Positions 8,086 through 16,638 of a DNA stretch of 64,000 nucleotides are shown piece by piece (the stretch's first letter is position 1; every line of letters begins with the position of its first letter). The translations under genes were made by a program, and so were the position numbers. The notes beneath the pieces are model-generated. The model saw nothing but the letters and a program-made list of their open reading frames with translations, was not told the DNA's origin and did no database searches. This stretch comes from Acinetobacter sp. WCHAc010034 (GTDB taxonomy: Bacteria; Pseudomonadota; Gammaproteobacteria; Pseudomonadales; Moraxellaceae). Where the stretch lies: NCBI RefSeq assembly GCF_001696615.3, contig NZ_CP032279.1, positions 1,302,001 to 1,366,000 of the forward strand. The letters run 5' to 3'.

Positions 8086-10110
8086 TTATCTGGACTGAAT
8101 TTCATAGCACGGCGCCAGCTCAAAGCCGATTTCACCGCCCGTCAGCTTAGCCAGCGCTTTGGCCTCAGCATCATTCGGGTTCTTCACACTGAACGTCCGG
8201 TTAAAGCTGGCGAAGCTGTTGCCCCACTGCGCCGCCCTGCCGGCTGAATCGGTGAAGGCGACTCCGGAAGGGCGCGATCCTGCCTGCGCATTCAGCAGGC
8301 TGGCCATCTGCAGCAGCGCGCCGCCGACCACAATATTTTCATTGGTATCAGGCGAAATTTTTATCGTGGTGTTCATGCCGATCAGCGCGCCGTTCAGCGT
8401 GCCGAAGGCCTCGCCGCCCAAAATCATGCGCAGTGACAATGCATTTGGCGTCACCTTTGAACCGCTGGTGAATGCCCTGGAAACCGTGCCGATGCGGTAC
8501 TGCTGGGTGCCTGAATCATCCTGCATCAGCAGCGGATCCAGCACATCGCTGCCGGAACAGCCGTTCGCCGGATCTGTGGACAAATCCGCCAGCGGCGTCA
8601 TCGGGTCTGTAAAGGCATCGTCCGGCACATTCGGGCGCATATTGGTGCGGATATCGCCATTGCGGTCAATGACGATGCCCAGCTTGACCGGCTTCACCTC
8701 TGCATTTTTAAACTTGAACGTCAGGTCGGCATACAGCGGGAAAATGTAATTCTGCGACGCCCTGACATTGCCTTCAGTCTTGAATACTTTTTTATCCAAA
8801 TAGGTGATCGGGAACTGCTTGTACAGGTCCAGCGTTCCCTTATAGTCTGCGCCGCTGACACGCTGTTCCCAGCGGCCCAGCCGCGCCTCGTCCTGCGCGG
8901 TCAGCGCAGCGGAGCTGCTCAGGCCGGCAAGCGCCCTGTACAGTCCGCCGCCGGCGCCTGCAACCATTTTATCCGCCAGCAAAGTCCCCTGCTTAATAAT
9001 CAGCGGCTCGGTGCCGGCTTCATTGAAGTCAAATTTAAAGCCCAGCTGGCGCTTGCGGTCAATTTCATGAGTCACCGGATCAATCCAGTTGTCCTGCTGC
9101 GCGGCGGTCATCTGCTTGGGCTTCGCGGTCAGCATCAGCTCCAAATTGACTCCGCCGATGGTCGTCAGCTCTTTCTCCACTTTGCCGCGCCACTGCACTC
9201 CGCTGCCGAATGTCATGCCCTGGCGGTCGGTCATCAGCAGAAAATGGCCGAATGAATTGATTTTTCCGGTGTCTTTCGGCAGGCATTCCGCTTTATCGCA
9301 GCCGACTAAGCCGTTTGAGCCGCTGATGCCGGAAACAATCAGCTGCGGCGCAGAAAATAAGGCGAACTCCGGCTGGAAAACCCCGGCAGCTGAAATATTG
9401 GCTAATTTAGCCACCACCTTAAAGGCGTCGTCATCACTGACCTGCTGCAGGTTCAGCCAAGGGCTGAAAAGCTGGCTGAATGCAGCCTCATCCGGATTCT
9501 TGAAATCCGCCAAGGTGACAGACTTGGCCAGCCCTTCCAGGCCCGTGCGGTTTTCCGCATCCATATATACCGGCTGAATATCCGCAGCGGAATCAATCCG
9601 GGCATCTTTCAGGCCAATCGCCTGAATGATTTTAGCCAGGCGCATCGCGGCTTTGACCGTATCATCATTCTTGTTCAGCGCCTGAGCGGCCTGGCCGGTG
9701 ATGCCGCCGGCAATATCCAGCAGCGTTAGGCGCGGCGGCGACGCGCCGCTGGCGACATTGGAAATCGCGCTTAAATTGACTTTGCCTAAGTCAATTTTGC
9801 GCTCCTTGCCCCCCATCAGATAGAAAGTCACGGTATCGCCCATTTTGCAGGCGCCGCTAGATACGCTTTCATTCACATTGAATAAGGTAATGAATTTATT
9901 TTTTGCATCGCTTGAGCAGGTGAAATTCAAGCCTTCCAGAGGATAGTCCAGCACAAATTCCATGCAGCCGGCGGTATTGCTGTAGCAGGCGCCATTTTCG
10001 GTGCTGGTGTCATAAGCTTCCGGAATAATATTGGCGCTTTCACCGCCGCAGCCGCTTAAAGCGGCGACCAATGCGCCCAAGGCAAACGGCAATATTCTTT
10101 TATTTTTCAT
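8086..10110 (-). CDS. filF: FilF: large lipoprotein of the fil operon
   Basis: 674-residue predicted lipoprotein: signal peptide with lipobox LSGC (Cys21) followed by a mature chain rich in Cys pairs near the N-terminus (GACYSNTAGC, then NFTC and GAC) and beta-type sequence without a domain I recognise. In Acinetobacter this gene is annotated as FilF, a putative pilus/filament assembly protein, and its surface exposure has been proposed in vaccine work; biochemical function is unknown. It is the last gene of filA-filB-filC-filD-filE-filF (21 bases after filE) and is followed by a strong terminator. By inference it is an accessory outer-membrane lipoprotein of the system made by its neighbours. 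Confidence 0.8.
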   Translation of the reverse strand: MKNKRILPFALGALVAALSGCGGESANIIPEAYDTSTENGACYSNTAGCMEFVLDYPLEGLNFTCSSDAKNKFITLFNVNESVSSGACKMGDTVTFYLMGGKERKIDLGKVNLSAISNVASGASPPRLTLLDIAGGITGQAAQALNKNDDTVKAAMRLAKIIQAIGLKDARIDSAADIQPVYMDAENRTGLEGLAKSVTLADFKNPDEAAFSQLFSPWLNLQQVSDDDAFKVVAKLANISAAGVFQPEFALFSAPQLIVSGISGSNGLVGCDKAECLPKDTGKINSFGHFLLMTDRQGMTFGSGVQWRGKVEKELTTIGGVNLELMLTAKPKQMTAAQQDNWIDPVTHEIDRKRQLGFKFDFNEAGTEPLIIKQGTLLADKMVAGAGGGLYRALAGLSSSAALTAQDEARLGRWEQRVSGADYKGTLDLYKQFPITYLDKKVFKTEGNVRASQNYIFPLYADLTFKFKNAEVKPVKLGIVIDRNGDIRTNMRPNVPDDAFTDPMTPLADLSTDPANGCSGSDVLDPLLMQDDSGTQQYRIGTVSRAFTSGSKVTPNALSLRMILGGEAFGTLNGALIGMNTTIKISPDTNENIVVGGALLQMASLLNAQAGSRPSGVAFTDSAGRAAQWGNSFASFNRTFSVKNPNDAEAKALAKLTGGEIGFELAPCYEIQSR

Positions 10111-10131
10111 CCTGACTCTCTAGTTTTGTCC

Positions 10132-11442
10132 TTAACGGATTGCAATTAATTTAAGCTGCCCATAATTCGCCAATGCGCGCTGCTCCACATCAATGGCTGC
10201 AGCTAAGGGCGTAAGTAAAATATATTCAGTTTTATCCGGCACTTGAATTACCCCCTCAATGCGCTCACGGTAGAGGTAGTCCGGGCCAGCGTCATTATTC
10301 TTATAGCCGCCGGCGCCTTCCAGCACGCAGCCCTGGCTGTCCAGAAACACCGCAAATGGCCAGTAAAATGCCGGATTGTCCTGTCTGGATGCATAAGAGT
10401 TGATCTGGATATTCTGTATGGCGTTTTCCACCCGGACCACTTCAAAATCGAACTCATCATGCAATGGCGTGCGCGGCCAGAGATTCACCTCAGACTGCGG
10501 CTTCAGGCTTTTGGCTTTTTTGATTTTTTTATCCTGAAAGCACTGCTGGCCCAGGCCATTTACCGCATCAGCCCTGGACACCCGGTAATAAGAAGCCGAC
10601 AAAACCACTGGGCCTTGCGCAGCCGGGCGGCTGGCTTTAAATAGAGAATCCAGCACCGATTTACTGACCCCTTTTTCACGCTCCACCATCTGCATCCGGG
10701 TTGAACCGGCTTTGGCGTCAATCACGCCTTCAGGCATCGCATAAAAGCGCTTTTTCCCTTCCAGATTGAATTCCTTGCCTTCCAGATACTCGCTGTTGAC
10801 ATACTGCTCGGCGCCCAGCGCGGAAAAACCGGCGCGCTGTTCGGCGCTGCTCCGCGCTGGCGGAGGCGCTTCAGGCCGCTTCTGTACAAGTTCCGGCGGC
10901 AAGACCCTGAAGGATGCTTGCGGCTTTTTCCGCGGCTCAGTGTTTTCCGCAACAGCCTTGCCCGGCTGCGCCGGGACAGCAGCCTTTTGAAGCGCTTGCG
11001 CTACAGGCTCTTCAGCTGCAGCTTTTTTAGGCGCTGACGCTGCTGCCGGCTGTGCATCGGCTTGGCGGACAGCCTGTTCCGACGGCTGCTTTGCTGACGG
11101 TACATTGACTGAGGATTCCAGCAAGGCCTGCGGCGGCATGATGCTTTGCATTTCCTGCTGCCTGGATGAAAGCTCAAGATCTTGGAGCGCCTGCTGAATT
11201 TTCTGCGCTTGAGCTGGATTCAAATGCGCTGCAGGCTCCGGCAAGCGCTCTTCCTGCGCCGCGGCTGACGGCGCGTTCTGAACCGCCAATGACACAGCCG
11301 GCTTCGCTGCCTGATCCGGCAACTGCACCACCATCGGCCGGCCATCCGGGCCAATAATGGTATGAAATGCGCCTGCATAGGAAACCGGCGCCTGCATCAC
11401 TGCGCATGCCAGCACCGACTGCATCAATAAATTCCCTTTCAT
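10132..11442 (-). CDS. filE: FilE: secreted Pro/Ala-rich protein of the fil operon
   Basis: 436 residues. N-terminal signal peptide (hydrophobic core LLMQSVLACAVM, probable cleavage after SYA near residue 23), then a motif GPDGRPMVVQLPDQ, a long low-complexity Ala/Pro/Gln/Glu-rich stretch (roughly residues 45-200) that is probably disordered and spans the periplasm, and a C-terminal globular domain from about 260 with two Cys (QQCFQD, QGCVLEG). Annotated in Acinetobacter as putative pilus assembly protein FilE; the activity is unknown. Thirteen bases separate it from filD upstream. A linker-plus-domain layout suits a protein bridging the inner and outer membrane, but this is inference. Confidence 0.78.
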   Translation of the reverse strand: MKGNLLMQSVLACAVMQAPVSYAGAFHTIIGPDGRPMVVQLPDQAAKPAVSLAVQNAPSAAAQEERLPEPAAHLNPAQAQKIQQALQDLELSSRQQEMQSIMPPQALLESSVNVPSAKQPSEQAVRQADAQPAAASAPKKAAAEEPVAQALQKAAVPAQPGKAVAENTEPRKKPQASFRVLPPELVQKRPEAPPPARSSAEQRAGFSALGAEQYVNSEYLEGKEFNLEGKKRFYAMPEGVIDAKAGSTRMQMVEREKGVSKSVLDSLFKASRPAAQGPVVLSASYYRVSRADAVNGLGQQCFQDKKIKKAKSLKPQSEVNLWPRTPLHDEFDFEVVRVENAIQNIQINSYASRQDNPAFYWPFAVFLDSQGCVLEGAGGYKNNDAGPDYLYRERIEGVIQVPDKTEYILLTPLAAAIDVEQRALANYGQLKLIAIR

Positions 11443-11455
11443 CCTTATTCCTACC

Positions 11456-13120
11456 CTACCACCGTGTTCTATAGTTCAGTCCCAGAATCGTAATTTTTGT
11501 ATCGGTCTTAACGTTCAGGCCGGCATAGGGGTTTAATAAAATATTGTTTACCCCGGTCTGGTTCGCCATGCTGCTGCTGTTGGCCGGAATATTGTCTTTG
11601 CTGCGCAGGAAGCCAATCGACAAATCCAGATCGGTATCGGCATCAAAGCGGTAGCCGACGCCTAAGCCGAACAGCTGCGCGCCATTGATGGGAATCATGG
11701 TGTTGCGCTTGCCGTCAGGAATGGCGCTGGCCCGCGGCTCATAGCCTGCGCGCAGCTTGAGGCGGTCTGTTGCAGAATATTCCAGGCCGATGCCGAAGTT
11801 CCACGGCGAGGTAAACTCCAACGGCAGCGCCAAGGAAGCATCGCTTATATTTTCAGACAGCAGTTTCGCAATTTTCAGCGCTGAAATTTGCCGGTCGAAC
11901 TCAAAGCGGAACTTGTCCCATGCCTTATAGTCGGTCCAGCCCACATCAAAATTGACCTGCAAATCCGGCATCAGCTTGTATTTGACGCCAGCCTGAAAAT
12001 GCGCCGGATATTCAAAATCCATCGCCACCAGGCCGGATTCGCTGGCGGGAACCGAGCTGGGGAACCCCAGAATCGAAGCCAGGATCTGCCCGGTCGGAGA
12101 GGACATCAGCCCTTTGATCATTTCCTGCGGCGCCTTGGCGTTGTCAATATGGTACTTGCCTTTTAAGCGCATTTTGGCTGCGCTCTGATACACCATGCCG
12201 AAGCTGAAATCTTCCGTCGGCTCCCACAGCACGCCCAGGTTGTAGCTTGGGCTGAGCGACTGCTCCATCGCCAGCTGCATTTGGCCAAAACGGCCAAAAG
12301 GGTTCATGCCTTCGTCTGCATTGCACATGCCCAGCAGCAGGATATCAGTGATAATGTCTGAATTTTCCTTGAACGGCGTGCAGACCACTTCATCAATCAT
12401 GCGCAGCATGCCGATCAGCTCATTGGGAAAGCGCAGATCGGTTTTCAGGCCAATCGCCTGATAGGACATGCCTATGCCGCCGCCAATCGACAGCTGGTCA
12501 TTGATCTGATAGCCGATGGACGGCGACAAATAGGTGATGCGCTCCAGCGCAACCTGCTGCCCCATATAGTTTCCGGGATTGCCGTTTTCAGCGCCAAAGC
12601 CTGCAATCAATGGCGCATACATTGCCGTGGCAAAAGTGGCCTTGGAACCCGGCGGGTTATAGGCGATGCCTGCAGTCGGCGCCGCCAGCGGCATGCCTTC
12701 GCCCAGATCCACCATTTTCTTCAAAACCGGCACATACAGGCTGGCGTATTCGACATCGCCGTGCACTGTGCCTTTAAAATCGGTGCAGATATCCGATGCA
12801 ACTTCAGGCCCGTCATTGCAGACGATCGGATCATCGGAATAGCCGAAAACGTTATAGCCGGCGGGAACGGAAAACTCGCGCTGAATATCAAAATTTGCAA
12901 CGATGCCCTGCACATCGGTCTGCAGGCCTTGAATTTTCGTTAAAGCCGCGGGGTTGAAATGCACGGCGCTGATGCCCGGCGGATCTGCGGTTACCGCATT
13001 GCCCAGCGCCAGAGCGCGCGTATCTACAGATAAGTTTGTTCCCAGCTGCGCAAACGCCGCGCTGGAACAGCCCGCTAAAATAATCGCGCTAACGAGCGGG
13101 CTGAGTCGAATTTGATTCAT
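11456..13120 (-). CDS. filD: FilD: FadL-like outer-membrane barrel protein
   Basis: 554-residue protein of the FadL/OmpP1/TodX barrel superfamily: LGNAVTADPPGISAVHFNPAAL (residues 39-60, written here across the motif) matches the family N-terminal hatch theme of NPA(A/S)L, and the chain ends in an aromatic residue (NYRTRW), a barrel assembly signal. FadL barrels carry hydrophobic compounds across the outer membrane. The signal peptide contains both a perfect lipobox LAGC (Cys18) and a type I site (AAFAQ, about residue 24), so whether it is lipidated is open. AGAGGG ribosome-binding site. Sits between filC (12 bases) and filE (13 bases); annotated in Acinetobacter as FilD. Confidence 0.82.
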   Translation of the reverse strand: MNQIRLSPLVSAIILAGCSSAAFAQLGTNLSVDTRALALGNAVTADPPGISAVHFNPAALTKIQGLQTDVQGIVANFDIQREFSVPAGYNVFGYSDDPIVCNDGPEVASDICTDFKGTVHGDVEYASLYVPVLKKMVDLGEGMPLAAPTAGIAYNPPGSKATFATAMYAPLIAGFGAENGNPGNYMGQQVALERITYLSPSIGYQINDQLSIGGGIGMSYQAIGLKTDLRFPNELIGMLRMIDEVVCTPFKENSDIITDILLLGMCNADEGMNPFGRFGQMQLAMEQSLSPSYNLGVLWEPTEDFSFGMVYQSAAKMRLKGKYHIDNAKAPQEMIKGLMSSPTGQILASILGFPSSVPASESGLVAMDFEYPAHFQAGVKYKLMPDLQVNFDVGWTDYKAWDKFRFEFDRQISALKIAKLLSENISDASLALPLEFTSPWNFGIGLEYSATDRLKLRAGYEPRASAIPDGKRNTMIPINGAQLFGLGVGYRFDADTDLDLSIGFLRSKDNIPANSSSMANQTGVNNILLNPYAGLNVKTDTKITILGLNYRTRW

Positions 13121-13132
13121 GCGCCAGCCCTC

Positions 13133-14251
13133 TTAGCGGATTTTCTTGCCGAAACCTAAAATATCCAGCGGGAAAGACAGGCCGAGCGAAACATCCGGCG
13201 CATCTTCCGTTAAGCCTAAGCCGACCGTGCCATTCACAATGGTGTCCGGAGATACGCGCACGCCCAGGGAAATCGCTAAAGTTGAACTGGTCTGGTCAGC
13301 CGGCGAATACGATTCGCCCGTGCTGTAGCCGAATTCGGCGCCGGTATTGAAGCTCTGCTGATAGGACATAGTCATGGATACGTCATAGTTGAATGAGTAT
13401 GCAAAACCGAAGGTGAAACCGCCGCTGATGCCCGGATCAAACTCCTTGATCACCCGGGTGCCGCGGCGCTGATTCAAATCATCCTCTTTCAGGCCGTAAT
13501 TGGCGGAAACCGAAGCGAAAAGCACCACCGGATCAATATATTTGCGCGTGCTTGCGCCCACGCCCACAGAATAATAGCCCTTGCCTGTCGCCAAATCTGA
13601 AGCAGCATTGACTTCATAAGGGCTGTCGCCGGTCTTGGTGGACAGGCTGCCAAACAGGATTAAAGGCATCCGCCCGGCTTTCAGCGGGAAAGGCTCCCAG
13701 CGCGCGCCCAGCGAAATATCGCCCAGGCCTGCAGTCGAGGCATCCTTCAGCAAATCTGATTTCGCCACCAAAGGCAGCGATGCGGTAAAGGTCAGGTTAT
13801 CCAGCACGCCGTACTGCAGCGTGAAAGTGTTAGTGATGGAATGGGTGGCATTTTCCTGAACGCGCAGCTGATAGAGCTGGCCTTTGGCCATTTCCATATC
13901 CAGCTGGGTGTCGCGGTAGTAGGTATAGTCAATATCATAATAAGATGAAATATCACCTTTTTTAATCAATGAATACTGGCGCTCATTCGAGGTGAAAACT
14001 TCCTGCAGATTCGTTTCCTGACTGGCGTCCCCCGCCTGCTGCTGCAGCGCATCTGATGCCTGAGCCTGTGGCGCATCCGGCTGCTCAACAGCATCATAAC
14101 CGCCTACAGCCGGCTGTTCCGCAGCGGCTTCCTGCTGCTGGCCTGCCGGCTCATGCTCCCCCAGCGCAGGCTCTTCGGCGGCATAGGCTGCGCCAATAGC
14201 CAGCTGAATGCCCATGGCTAATATGGTTCTGTTCATCCATTTACTTTTCAT
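13133..14251 (-). CDS. filC: FilC: outer-membrane beta-barrel/transporter-like protein with N-terminal low-complexity segment
   Basis: About 372 residues from the ATG at 14251, which starts a good signal peptide (hydrophobic core ILAMGIQLAIGAA, cleavage near AYA); the open frame runs further up but without signal character. After the signal come about 75 residues rich in Gln/Ala/Glu/Pro, then YSLIKKGDISSYYDIDYTYY and a C-terminal domain of alternating beta-strand sequence (TFTLQYGVLDNLTFTASLPL and similar), ending near LDILGFGKK. The layout (signal, low-complexity/coiled region, barrel) resembles FapF, the outer-membrane exporter of Pseudomonas Fap amyloid; this comparison is inference. Annotated in Acinetobacter as FilC, transporter. 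Forty-nine bases downstream of filB. Confidence 0.78.
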   Translation of the reverse strand: MKSKWMNRTILAMGIQLAIGAAYAAEEPALGEHEPAGQQQEAAAEQPAVGGYDAVEQPDAPQAQASDALQQQAGDASQETNLQEVFTSNERQYSLIKKGDISSYYDIDYTYYRDTQLDMEMAKGQLYQLRVQENATHSITNTFTLQYGVLDNLTFTASLPLVAKSDLLKDASTAGLGDISLGARWEPFPLKAGRMPLILFGSLSTKTGDSPYEVNAASDLATGKGYYSVGVGASTRKYIDPVVLFASVSANYGLKEDDLNQRRGTRVIKEFDPGISGGFTFGFAYSFNYDVSMTMSYQQSFNTGAEFGYSTGESYSPADQTSSTLAISLGVRVSPDTIVNGTVGLGLTEDAPDVSLGLSFPLDILGFGKKIR

Positions 14252-14300
14252 ATTCCATCCCACTGCTTTTATTTTTTTAATTTCGCTTTTTTCAAAAAAA

Positions 14301-15134
14301 TCATTTGCTCTTATAGTAGAGCCGCAAATAATTGTATGCCGGCTGCCCGTAAGATTCCGACTCTTCATTCATGTTTTTATCGAGCCGGATTGTAGATGCT
14401 TTGTCCGCAATTTTGTCCATGTAAAACTGCGGATACTGAATATCGGCAAATGCGTAGCGGTTGACTGTCGCATCTTCGACATGGCGCATATCGGCATCCT
14501 GCAATGCCAGTAAGTTTTTCCGCTGTTCAGGCGCAACATTAATTAAATATAAAGTATTATTTTCCCAAATTTCCTTGAAGCGCGTTTCATCAAAGCTGAT
14601 ATTGCCCAGCGCCGGATCTGCCACATAAACCCGGCCATTTTTGTAGCCTTTAAATACCACAAAATGCTTAAAGCCCGCATAGGAGATCGGAACAATCGCG
14701 GGCTGGCCCTGACTGACCAAATCAGCAAACTCGCCTTTGTAGCCGCCGCTTTCCAAGCCGAGGGCGCCGGCAAAGCGCTTCATGTCCAATAATGAAAAAC
14801 TGCGACGTTCGATGATTTTTTCTGTTTCGCCAAACTTCAGCAAGCCTTTCATGGTTTGCTGTTCGGTCAGCTGCGTGCCCACATAGCCATTGAGCAAAGT
14901 GGTTAATGCCGCTGAGCCGCAGCTGTAGTCATAGGCTTGGCGCACAATTCCGCGGAACTGGTCTTCAATGGCAGGCTTGATTTTAACGGTTTCCCGGTGC
15001 ATCCGCGTATAGGAGTCATTGCGCGAATCCAGAGTTTCAGTGTAATACACTGCCCCTGCCGGCTTTTCTTTTATATCGAAGGACTCTTTGGCAAAGTAAT
15101 ACATCAATGCCGAGCCTAGAGCTATCTCTAACAT
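14301..15134 (-). CDS. filB: FilB: C39-family peptidase-like protein
   Basis: 277 residues. Short N-terminal hydrophobic segment (LEIALGSALMYYFA, residues 2-15) that may act as membrane anchor, then a papain-fold C39 domain. Catalytic residues are visible: Cys72 in YDYSCGSAAL, His157 in FKHFVVFKG and Asp173 in VADPALG, so the enzyme looks intact. C39 domains process leader peptides of exported proteins; FapD of the Fap amyloid operon is a stand-alone C39 protein of this kind. By context it may process or license FilA or the barrels. An in-frame stop lies six codons upstream of the ATG, so no longer signal peptide is hidden; the ribosome-binding site is weak. Confidence 0.82.
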   Translation of the reverse strand: MLEIALGSALMYYFAKESFDIKEKPAGAVYYTETLDSRNDSYTRMHRETVKIKPAIEDQFRGIVRQAYDYSCGSAALTTLLNGYVGTQLTEQQTMKGLLKFGETEKIIERRSFSLLDMKRFAGALGLESGGYKGEFADLVSQGQPAIVPISYAGFKHFVVFKGYKNGRVYVADPALGNISFDETRFKEIWENNTLYLINVAPEQRKNLLALQDADMRHVEDATVNRYAFADIQYPQFYMDKIADKASTIRLDKNMNEESESYGQPAYNYLRLYYKSK

Positions 15135-15286
15135 ATGTTCTGACTTTTTTAGTTATCGGCAAATCTATGCCTTTTTATCTTTATTTTAGAGCCGGAGCCC
15201 TACATCCATGTACTATGCAAGATACCTTTTTTTTCACAAAAAAACAGTATTTTTTTTATATTTTTGCTGGCTTTCAGCATTTTTAT

Positions 15287-15320
15287 GTAAAAAAAAGCGC
15301 GTGAATTTCACGCGCTTTTT
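15287..15320 (-). terminator. Strong hairpin terminator/attenuator between filA and filB
   Basis: Stem GCGCGTG / CACGCGC (15297-15315) with a small AT loop that can close further, followed on the minus strand by eight T. It lies 12 bases past the filA stop and 150 bases before filB. It should end most filA transcripts, with read-through feeding filB-F, giving filA excess over its assembly genes. Confidence 0.82.
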
Positions 15321-15331
15321 CTGCTTAAATC

Positions 15332-16381
15332 TTAGTGGCCAGAAATGGTAATAACTGCGCCTTTCGTGTATGAGCCCGGAGCGGTTGAGTAGTAGGTTTG
15401 CATGCCCTGCACTTCTACATCGCCAATTGAAGCTGCATCGCGGCTGCCCAGATGAATGCCTTTGATATACGTATCTTTCGCGCCTGTGTCATTGCTGACA
15501 ATGCGGATATGCGCCGCTTTGCCAAGTGTATTGCCGCCGCCGACATAAGCATCGTTGAAGACTTGAATATCAGAATTAATCGATAAATCTGAACCAGCTG
15601 CGTCAGCAAGCTTGATGCTTTCAATGAAAATTTCACCCGCTTTCTTCGTTGTTACTGGCGTTGGAGTACCGGCCACTGAAACAGAACCCACAGCTGCGCC
15701 ATTGGTTGAATTATCCAGAATGCCGAGGTTTTGGATTTCCAAGCCGCCGATCATCTTAGTATTCAGCTTAACCATAGCGCCTTGAGGAGCTGCGCCCACT
15801 TGAATATTGGCATCCATTTTGCCTGTTTTCAGCGACAGTCCGCTTAAAATTGCATTGTAGTTGTTGCTGTCACCGCCGCGGCGGATTGTGCCTGCATTGG
15901 TGCCTGCACCAGCCGTGCCGGAAGCTGTTACGCCGATTTCACCGATATTGATATCAAGGCCTGAAACTTGCGCAGCAATGTTGATGAATGCAGTGTTGCC
16001 TGATCCTGCGCCAGCGTCACTGTCAATTTTCAAGTCAGCCAAGTTGCGTGACGCCAGTAAGTATTTCCCCCCATCGGCATAGTTTGCGCCGATAACAATA
16101 CCCTTATCCTTCACAACGTTCGTTTCTACGCCGCCGACCATATTGGAAACGCCGTTGCCTTTAATCACAATTGCGCCGGCATTAGCCGCTGTTCCATTTA
16201 AGCCGTCATTATCGTGGATTAAAACTTTGTCGATTTCAATTTTGGAGATGCCAATGCCGATATTAATGCCGTCTTGACCAGTGGTTGCGCCCAATGAGGC
16301 ATCATCCATTGCCTGCATTGCCATTGCATTTGCGCTGATTGCCATAGAAGAAACTAAAACAAGTTTAGTGAACTTTTTCAT
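15332..16381 (-). CDS. filA: FilA: secreted repetitive beta-type filament protein
   Basis: 349 residues. Clear signal peptide (MKKFTKLVLVSSMAISANA), then the motif DDASLGATTGQDGINIGI (residues 26-43) that marks a family of secreted Acinetobacter/Pseudomonas-type proteins with a [ST]-G-Q-[DA]-G-I start. The rest is rich in Gly, Asn, Asp, Ala and Ile, has no cysteine, and alternates short hydrophobic strands with Gly/Asn/Asp turns, as expected for a beta-solenoid or amyloid-like fibre subunit. Annotated in Acinetobacter as FilA, a putative fimbrial/filament protein. A GGGAG ribosome-binding site precedes the ATG. It is first in the fil operon and followed by its own terminator, pointing to high expression. 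Confidence 0.82.
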   Translation of the reverse strand: MKKFTKLVLVSSMAISANAMAMQAMDDASLGATTGQDGINIGIGISKIEIDKVLIHDNDGLNGTAANAGAIVIKGNGVSNMVGGVETNVVKDKGIVIGANYADGGKYLLASRNLADLKIDSDAGAGSGNTAFINIAAQVSGLDINIGEIGVTASGTAGAGTNAGTIRRGGDSNNYNAILSGLSLKTGKMDANIQVGAAPQGAMVKLNTKMIGGLEIQNLGILDNSTNGAAVGSVSVAGTPTPVTTKKAGEIFIESIKLADAAGSDLSINSDIQVFNDAYVGGGNTLGKAAHIRIVSNDTGAKDTYIKGIHLGSRDAASIGDVEVQGMQTYYSTAPGSYTKGAVITISGH

Positions 16382-16638
16382 CTTTTACTCTCCCAAGAGT
16401 ATTATTTTTTTGATTGTCAACCACTCGATATAAACCGCTGCTTATTTATTTTATGGCAGCCGTTATATCTTTCCTTGAGTAGTCTGCCCGCCTGACTAAA
16501 GTATATCTGCGCCATTTTTTGATCAACTGCTGTTGGTCGCAATCTTTCTGTTGCCGATAAACGGTATTTACACCAACAAGCCCTCCGCATTGCGATAAAA
16601 TAGGCTTATCTCTTTTAAATCCTGCATTTTATTTCAGC
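16382..16638 (-). other. Divergent filA/pabB intergenic region
   Basis: 257 bases, AT-rich compared with the flanks, no gene. It must hold the filA promoter (minus) and the pabB promoter (plus). TTGACA occurs on the minus strand around 16417, and several TATAAC/TATATC-type sixmers lie nearby, but no pair has clearly correct spacing, so I do not call a promoter. Confidence 0.5.

Noticed and set aside
16400..16430. TTGACA on the minus strand upstream of filA as a promoter
   Set aside because: No acceptable -10 box at 16-18 bases; left uncalled.
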